Source of the DNA: Chlamydiota bacterium
GTDB taxonomy: Bacteria > Chlamydiota > Chlamydiia > Chlamydiales > Parachlamydiaceae
Assembly (NCBI GenBank): GCA_013287905.1
Contig: JABDCW010000010.1
Location: 1 to 46,441 of the forward strand
Length of the DNA: 46,441 nucleotides
Reading direction: 5' to 3'
Positions 41,675 to 46,441 of the stretch are shown piece after piece. The notes beneath the pieces are model-generated. The model worked only from the letters and a program-made list of their open reading frames with translations, did not search any database and was not told the origin of the DNA. Numbering within the stretch: position 1 is the stretch's first letter; each line of letters opens with the position of its first letter. A program made the translations under genes and the position numbers.

Positions 41675-43528
41675 ATGCCGTTCGATCTGAATACTCTCAC
41701 ACAACTTCCCCCCAAGCCCGGCGTCTATTTGATGAAAGGCAGTGGAGGGGAGGTCCTCTATGTTGGCAAAGCGAAAAATCTTAAAAATAGAGTGCGTCAA
41801 TATTTTCTTCCTCGCGGGGATGGACGGATGATCATCCCTTATCTCATTGCCAAAGTGGAACATATTGACACCATTGTCGTTACCTCGGAAAAGGAGGCGC
41901 TCCTTCTTGAAAATAACCTCATCAAGCAGCATCAGCCACGCTATAACGCTCTTCTAAAGGACGATAAAGCATATGTCGGGCTTAAGATCAATGTCCAGCA
42001 TCCTTGGCCAATGTTGTCGATGATCCGTTATAAAACTCTTCCAAAAGACCGGGCAGCCTACTTCGGTCCCTATACCAGCGCTGAGGCAACAAGGCAGACT
42101 CTCGATCTGCTGCACAAGATCTTTCCTTTACGACAATGTTCCGATCAGGAGTTTGCCCGCAGGACAAGGCCCTGTATTTTGTACGATATGAAGCGGTGTC
42201 TGGCCCCTTGTGTCGGAAAATGCACAAAAGAGGAATATGCAAAACTGGTCCAGCAAACAACGCAATTTTTGCGCGGGGCGGACAGACAGGTTTTGAAGGG
42301 GTTGTACCGCGAAATGGAGCAAGCTTCTCTTGCTTTGCATTTTGAAAAGGCGGGCGGTTTATTAAAAACGATCAGACAGATCGAAAGCACCATTGAGGAA
42401 CAGAATGTCGACCGGATCCGCGGCGGAAAAAGCATCGATGTACTGGCAATTTTTCGGGAGGGCAACGAGCTTGAGCTGACCAAACTGATGTTTCGGGGCG
42501 GCAAATTAATGGGATCTAATGATTACCACTTTGCAAACATCGCAGAAGAGGATAGTGAACTCTTCGAAACGTTTATGCAGCAGCATTATGCAATACATGA
42601 ACTGCCTCGTGAAATTTTGCTCCCTTCTCTTCCTGAAAATTGGGCGACCCTTGCTGACCTGTTATCGGAAGGGAAAACAGCGGTCCATATCTTAAGCCCA
42701 AAGAGGGGAGAGAAAAAAGCTTTGCTCGATATGGCTAAGGCAAATGCCGAAGCGTCCTTTAAAAAGAGGGGGGGCGTTGCAGCCTCGCAAGAGAAAATAT
42801 TACTGGAAATGCAGGAGCGTTTCCGGCTCGTCAACTATCCAAAGAAAATCGAGTGTTTTGACAATTCCCATATTGCCGGCACATCGAATGTCTCCTCGCT
42901 TGTTGTCTTTGTCGATGGAGTGAAGAGTCCTTCCGGGTATCGCAAATATAAGAGCCGTCAGGATACCGGTTCTGATGATTATGCAGCCATGAGGGAAGTT
43001 TTGGAAAGGCGTTACCGCAAAGGCAAAGAGATGGAAGAGCTTCCCGATCTGTTGATTGTCGATGGAGGCAAAGGACACCTGAATATCGCATTAAAGGTGT
43101 TAAAAGATCTCGATATCATTTCTGTCGATGTCATTTCTGTGGCTAAAGAGGAGGGAAGGCACGACCGGGGAATCACGGAAGAGCAGGTGTTTTTGCCTGA
43201 AATTAAAGATCCGGTCATCCTTAAACGCAATTCCAGCCTCTTATTCTTACTGCAGCAAATACGCGATGAGGCCCACCGGACGGCAATTAGCTATCATCGC
43301 CTGTTGCATCGCAAAAAGAATTTACGCAGCAGCATTCTCGATATCCCCGGTATCGGTCCTGTCAAATTTAAGATTCTGTTAAAGCATTTTGGAAGTTTAA
43401 AAGGGCTTTTACAGGCAACGAGGGAAGATCTATCTGCAGTTTCAGGTCTTACAGCCGCCAATGTTCAAGCGATTTTGGCTTTTATTAATGTTCATTCCAC
43501 TGATCATAAAGGATTTGAAGCTGTTTGA
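41675..43528 (+). CDS. uvrC: Excinuclease ABC subunit C
   Basis: This is a 617-residue nuclease making the 3' and 5' incisions in nucleotide excision repair with UvrA/UvrB. It has an N-terminal GIY-YIG domain (PGVYLMKGSGGEVLYVGKAK, 15-90), a Cys-containing linker (CILYDMKRCLAPCVGKCTKE), and a UVR motif near 200-235. The RNase-H-like second nuclease follows (ECFDNSHIAGTSNVSSLVVF, PDLLIVDGGKGHLN), with a helix-hairpin-helix pair at the end (ILDIPGIGPVKFKILLKHFG). It is of full length. No clear Shine-Dalgarno precedes the ATG, so coupling to sodC is likely. The last 44 bases overlap the convergent ftsI gene. Confidence 0.97.
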   Translation: MPFDLNTLTQLPPKPGVYLMKGSGGEVLYVGKAKNLKNRVRQYFLPRGDGRMIIPYLIAKVEHIDTIVVTSEKEALLLENNLIKQHQPRYNALLKDDKAYVGLKINVQHPWPMLSMIRYKTLPKDRAAYFGPYTSAEATRQTLDLLHKIFPLRQCSDQEFARRTRPCILYDMKRCLAPCVGKCTKEEYAKLVQQTTQFLRGADRQVLKGLYREMEQASLALHFEKAGGLLKTIRQIESTIEEQNVDRIRGGKSIDVLAIFREGNELELTKLMFRGGKLMGSNDYHFANIAEEDSELFETFMQQHYAIHELPREILLPSLPENWATLADLLSEGKTAVHILSPKRGEKKALLDMAKANAEASFKKRGGVAASQEKILLEMQERFRLVNYPKKIECFDNSHIAGTSNVSSLVVFVDGVKSPSGYRKYKSRQDTGSDDYAAMREVLERRYRKGKEMEELPDLLIVDGGKGHLNIALKVLKDLDIISVDVISVAKEEGRHDRGITEEQVFLPEIKDPVILKRNSSLLFLLQQIRDEAHRTAISYHRLLHRKKNLRSSILDIPGIGPVKFKILLKHFGSLKGLLQATREDLSAVSGLTAANVQAILAFINVHSTDHKGFEAV

Positions 43529-45494
43529 TTTCTTTGATCCAGTCGGCCTTTTCGGCATCATAGCGGGGATCATTGCTGGGATAGCCATGCGGGTCATCCT
43601 GAGGAATCCCTAAATACTCAAGAGCTCGTTTTCCGATCTCGCGAAACACTGGCGCCGCGCAAGTGCCGCCATGATGGGTTTTTCCAACTCCTGGCTCATA
43701 ACCATATTTAGGCTCATCGATTGCGACGGCAAGAACAAAGACGGGCTTGGATGCCGGGGCAATCCCGACAAAATTGGAGCAGACGTGCTGCGGGCAATAG
43801 ATTCCATTGATCGCTTTATCGCCTGTGCCTGTTTTTCCACACTCAGAATATCCCGGAATATCGGCCCTTCGCGCCGTACCTCCCACTTTCGTAGTGAATC
43901 TCATTGCCGTCATGATTTCTTTGGCAATTTTTTCCGAAAGAACTCTCGGAAATTTTTTCGTCCTTTGCGGCCCCGTATTGTCCAGGAGGGTGATCTCTTT
44001 TCCATTGCCTTGATCCTGGGTGATTTTTCGCACGAGGGTGGGGGTGACTAAAAAACCTCCATTGGCAAAGACTGCATAGGCTCTTGCCAATTGAAGAGTA
44101 GTTGCCTGAACATTATGTCCAATTGCCAATATATAGGGAGTTCCTTTCGACCATTCCAAAGCACCATTTGGATGTTTTTTTCCCGGAGTTGGCAAAACTC
44201 CTCCGCTTTCTGCCGGCAATTCAATTCCGGTTTTACTTCCAAGACCAAAATCTTTCTGCAGCCTTTCCCTATACCAGTTATTCCCTAACAACTTGACAAT
44301 TTTTTCTGCCAGTTGGGCCATGTAGATGTTCGAAGATTTTTGAATCGCCATCTGTGCATTTAAATATTTATGAAAATGGGTATCCTTAAGAGGTTTTTTA
44401 CGTCCGGGAAAACTGGAGTTTGAAGTGGGGACAATGGCTGTCGGATCGAAAAGTAAAGGTTGTTTTCGTTTCATCAGCTCATCGTTCGCTTTTAAAGCCA
44501 CTGCCAATGTGATCGCTTTCATACTCGAGCCTGGTTCATTTGCATCGGTAATTGCTTTGACCTTGGTATTTTCAATGAGCTTTGGATTATTGAAATAGGT
44601 GGAATATTCGGCAGGAGAGAAAAAAGGATACTGGGCAAGCGCCCAGATCTCCCCCGTATAGGGGTCCATGATGATCGCCCAGCCGCTCGAGGCTTCCGCT
44701 TTGATTACTCCTTTGGCCAATTCCTCCTCTGCAATGGCTTGCAGGCAATGATTGATTGTCAAATGGATGTCGCTTCCATGTTTAGGGGCGGCAATGATCT
44801 CCCCGGTTTCCAGTGCTTTGGAGGGTGAGCGCATCAAGCGCCTTTTTCCTTGCGTACCCTGCAGGTATTTATTGAAATATAACTCCAATCCGCCGGTCGG
44901 TTTTGCTTCGGCTGTCGTTTGGTCTTTATCATCGCATATGGTATGAAGCACCTGGCCTAAAAGCTTTCCGAAAGGGTATGAGCGTTTATAATCGCTTACA
45001 AAAAATAACGCGTTTACGGGGATGCGGTTCTTGCGTGCAAAGGGAAGCCACCAGTTCAGGATATCCTCTTGTGTTTTTTTATCTAGCCACATGAACAGTT
45101 TGCGGCTATGGGTTTTGCGGGTAAAGGTCTGCTTTAAGGCTTTTGTGTCGCTTAAACTACTTTTTAGTCCCGGCGTTTTGCAGAGCATGCCGATGATTTC
45201 GTCGTGCAGGGAAGGGGGAATGGACAAGGGATCGACATATAAATGGGACTTTTGCACATCTATCGTAAAGCACTCAGCCTCTTCCGGGTGTCCTTTTTTT
45301 AGCGGATTTGAGATAAACGTGCCCCGCTTGAATGGCTCATTCACGAGAAAGTAGTGCTGTCTTTCGGCTATTTTTGACCAGTGGTCCCCATCGACAATTT
45401 GAATCTGGTAGAACTGGGCGACCAGCAAAGAGAAGAGAAGAATGATTGCAAGCGATAGGAAAAGAAGTCTTTTTCTGTTGGGATCGTTGGTCAT
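43485..45494 (-). CDS. ftsI: Penicillin-binding protein (FtsI/PBP3-type transpeptidase)
   Basis: This is a 669-residue division transpeptidase. One N-terminal membrane anchor (LLFLSLAIILLFSLLVAQFY, ~9-28) precedes a dimerisation domain and the transpeptidase domain. The active-site motifs are S-x-x-K (GSSMKA, ~325), S-x-N (KSSNIYMAQ, ~388) and K-T-G (GKTGTG, ~555). It corresponds to chlamydial pbp3, which crosslinks the septal peptidoglycan ring. It begins 3 bases after ftsL, so the genes are coupled. The 3' end overlaps uvrC on the other strand by 44 bases, which fixes the tail sequences of both proteins jointly. Confidence 0.95.
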   Translation of the reverse strand: MTNDPNRKRLLFLSLAIILLFSLLVAQFYQIQIVDGDHWSKIAERQHYFLVNEPFKRGTFISNPLKKGHPEEAECFTIDVQKSHLYVDPLSIPPSLHDEIIGMLCKTPGLKSSLSDTKALKQTFTRKTHSRKLFMWLDKKTQEDILNWWLPFARKNRIPVNALFFVSDYKRSYPFGKLLGQVLHTICDDKDQTTAEAKPTGGLELYFNKYLQGTQGKRRLMRSPSKALETGEIIAAPKHGSDIHLTINHCLQAIAEEELAKGVIKAEASSGWAIIMDPYTGEIWALAQYPFFSPAEYSTYFNNPKLIENTKVKAITDANEPGSSMKAITLAVALKANDELMKRKQPLLFDPTAIVPTSNSSFPGRKKPLKDTHFHKYLNAQMAIQKSSNIYMAQLAEKIVKLLGNNWYRERLQKDFGLGSKTGIELPAESGGVLPTPGKKHPNGALEWSKGTPYILAIGHNVQATTLQLARAYAVFANGGFLVTPTLVRKITQDQGNGKEITLLDNTGPQRTKKFPRVLSEKIAKEIMTAMRFTTKVGGTARRADIPGYSECGKTGTGDKAINGIYCPQHVCSNFVGIAPASKPVFVLAVAIDEPKYGYEPGVGKTHHGGTCAAPVFREIGKRALEYLGIPQDDPHGYPSNDPRYDAEKADWIKEIKQLQILYDQWNEH

Positions 45495-45497
45495 GTA

Positions 45498-45773
45498 TTA
45501 TTTATAAATAATGATCTGTTCATTGAGATGAGGATATTTTAAATGGCTGTACTCCGGTTTTTTTAGAAGCTCCATCAGCAAAACAGGATTTTCCAATTGT
45601 TCCAGCTCATATTTTAGTTGTATGTTCTGTTCATGGATTTTGCGCACCTCTTTTGCAAGGGAAGGAATGGCAAGGCGAAGCGCGGTCAATGAATTATGTT
45701 TATCAATATACGCATATAAAGTTCCGGCGGCAACGAAAATGCAGGTCAATCCATAAATAAATCGTTGAATCAT
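45498..45773 (-). CDS. ftsL: FtsL-like cell division protein
   Basis: This is a 91-residue bitopic protein. A membrane helix (FIYGLTCIFVAAGTLYAYI, ~5-23) is followed by a coiled-coil segment (LAKEVRKIHEQNIQLKYELE). Sequence alone is weak, but size, topology and place between rsmH and ftsI are those of FtsL and its chlamydial counterpart. It would link FtsQ/FtsB-type functions to FtsW/FtsI at the divisome. Confidence 0.8.
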   Translation of the reverse strand: MIQRFIYGLTCIFVAAGTLYAYIDKHNSLTALRLAIPSLAKEVRKIHEQNIQLKYELEQLENPVLLMELLKKPEYSHLKYPHLNEQIIIYK

Positions 45774-45779
45774 AGAATG

Positions 45780-46400
45780 CTAAATCTTCCTTGCCACCCT
45801 TAGCTTTGCACTTCGGCTTCTTGGGTTTTGCGTAATTTCTTCTTCATTTGGCACAATCGGCTTTTTAGTGATTATTTCCAATTGCGGTTTTTTATCAATA
45901 AATAAACCGCATAAGCCGGAAGTTTGGACCTTATCATCCGCTGCATGACGCATGACATTTTTGACAATCCGGTCCTCAAGGCTATGAAAGCTGATCACGG
46001 CAAGGATTCCGCCGGGCACAAGAGCTTCAATGGCTAAAGGAAGGGCGCGTTTGATTGCCATTAATTCATCGTTGACTGCAATGCGAAGGGCCTGAAAGAT
46101 CAATGTTGCCGGATGGACCCCTTTTTTGTTGAATGGCAATCCCTTTTTGAGAAGCTCAGCGAGCTGTAAGGTCGTAGTGATCGGATGGGCGCTTCTTGCT
46201 GAGACAATGGCATAGGCGGCTTTCTTCCAATGTTTTTCTTCCCCATAATCGCGAAAGAGGATGGCCAGATCGCGCGTCGACCATGTGTTGACTATTTCTG
46301 CAGCGTTGAGGGGTTGTTCCGGGTCCATTCTCATATCCAAGGGTCCATCTCTCATAAAGCTGAAGCCCTTTTCTTGCCACATCCGTCGATTTTGCAACAT
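45780..46400 (-). CDS. rsmH: 16S rRNA m4C1402 methyltransferase RsmH, N-terminal part missing at window edge
   Basis: The visible 206 residues are the C-terminal two-thirds of RsmH (MraW): GFSFMRDGPLDMRMD, then GVHPATLIFQALRIAVNDE, PGGILAVISFHSLEDRIVK, and NPRSRSAKLRVARK. It N4-methylates C1402 of 16S rRNA using SAM. The SAM-binding N-terminal ~100 residues should lie beyond the window. However, in the last 41 bases the frame hits a TGA (46425-46427), while another frame carries a degraded LGVSS-like motif (EVPSDSF). This points to a frameshift or poor sequence at the contig end. The Met at 46400 is therefore not the true start. ftsL follows after 6 bases. Confidence 0.9.
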   Translation of the reverse strand: MLQNRRMWQEKGFSFMRDGPLDMRMDPEQPLNAAEIVNTWSTRDLAILFRDYGEEKHWKKAAYAIVSARSAHPITTTLQLAELLKKGLPFNKKGVHPATLIFQALRIAVNDELMAIKRALPLAIEALVPGGILAVISFHSLEDRIVKNVMRHAADDKVQTSGLCGLFIDKKPQLEIITKKPIVPNEEEITQNPRSRSAKLRVARKI

Positions 46401-46441
46401 CTGAGAAAGGAGTCGCTTGGGACCTCAATGGAGAGCCTGCC

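Noticed and set aside
41243..41932. 229-codon minus-strand frame across sodC and uvrC
   Set aside because: It is a shadow of two well-supported plus-strand genes and has no recognisable product.

Overview
The window looks like chromosomal DNA of a Chlamydiae member, most likely an environmental, amoeba-associated one (order Parachlamydiales). The grounds are a nucleotide transporter (NTT/Tlc) family protein, a stand-alone divergent GroEL paralogue with no groES beside it, an mraW-ftsL-pbp3 division cluster as in Chlamydia, an F-box plus leucine-rich-repeat protein, and a long DUF3638-type protein. This is a call at order level; I cannot name the species. Both window ends look like contig edges: the left end lies inside a palindromic repeat, and the right end breaks the reading frame of rsmH.

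Layout. 1-305: palindromic repeats. 306-2279 (-): AAA+ ATPase with a long coiled-coil and low-complexity N-terminal part. 2502-3530 (+): F-box/LRR protein. 3583-4210 (-): hicAB toxin-antitoxin pair. 4255-5157 (-): LysR regulator. 5600-7006 (+): NTT transporter, convergent with an alpha/beta hydrolase (7003-7875, -). 8273-9118 (+): dinD. 9387-12648 (-): lysS, a small membrane ORF and rimO, probably one transcript. 13040-16102 (+): large NAD-type glutamate dehydrogenase. 16116-16749 (-): hepT/mntA toxin-antitoxin pair. 16913-19730 (+): groEL paralogue and a membrane-anchored solute-binding protein.

19992-28168 (+) is an accessory island. It holds an exported 1715-residue Rhs/YD-repeat protein with a variable C-terminal toxin-like domain. 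Six head-to-tail copies of a ~134-residue probable immunity gene follow: four intact, one split by a 232-bp MITE with an exact 8-bp target duplication, and one cut off by a junction to the tail of a hicA gene, which is followed by an intact HicB-HTH gene.

28247-40847 (-): a 3415-residue giant with a helicase-like DUF3638/DUF3645-type core, preceded by three small genes whose order, sizes and membrane-segment pattern resemble a type III secretion filament/translocon operon. 41141-43528 (+): sodC and uvrC. 43485-46400 (-): rsmH-ftsL-ftsI part of the division/cell-wall cluster.

A theme across the window is intergenic inverted repeats whose arms are themselves built of short (about 6-9 nt) degenerate tandem units. 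They occur at five or more places with different unit sequences, and one 27-bp core is shared by two sites 26 kb apart. Together with the MITE, the Rhs immunity array, the lysS relic and the toxin-antitoxin modules, they show a repeat-rich genome that gains and reshuffles accessory genes between conserved housekeeping blocks.
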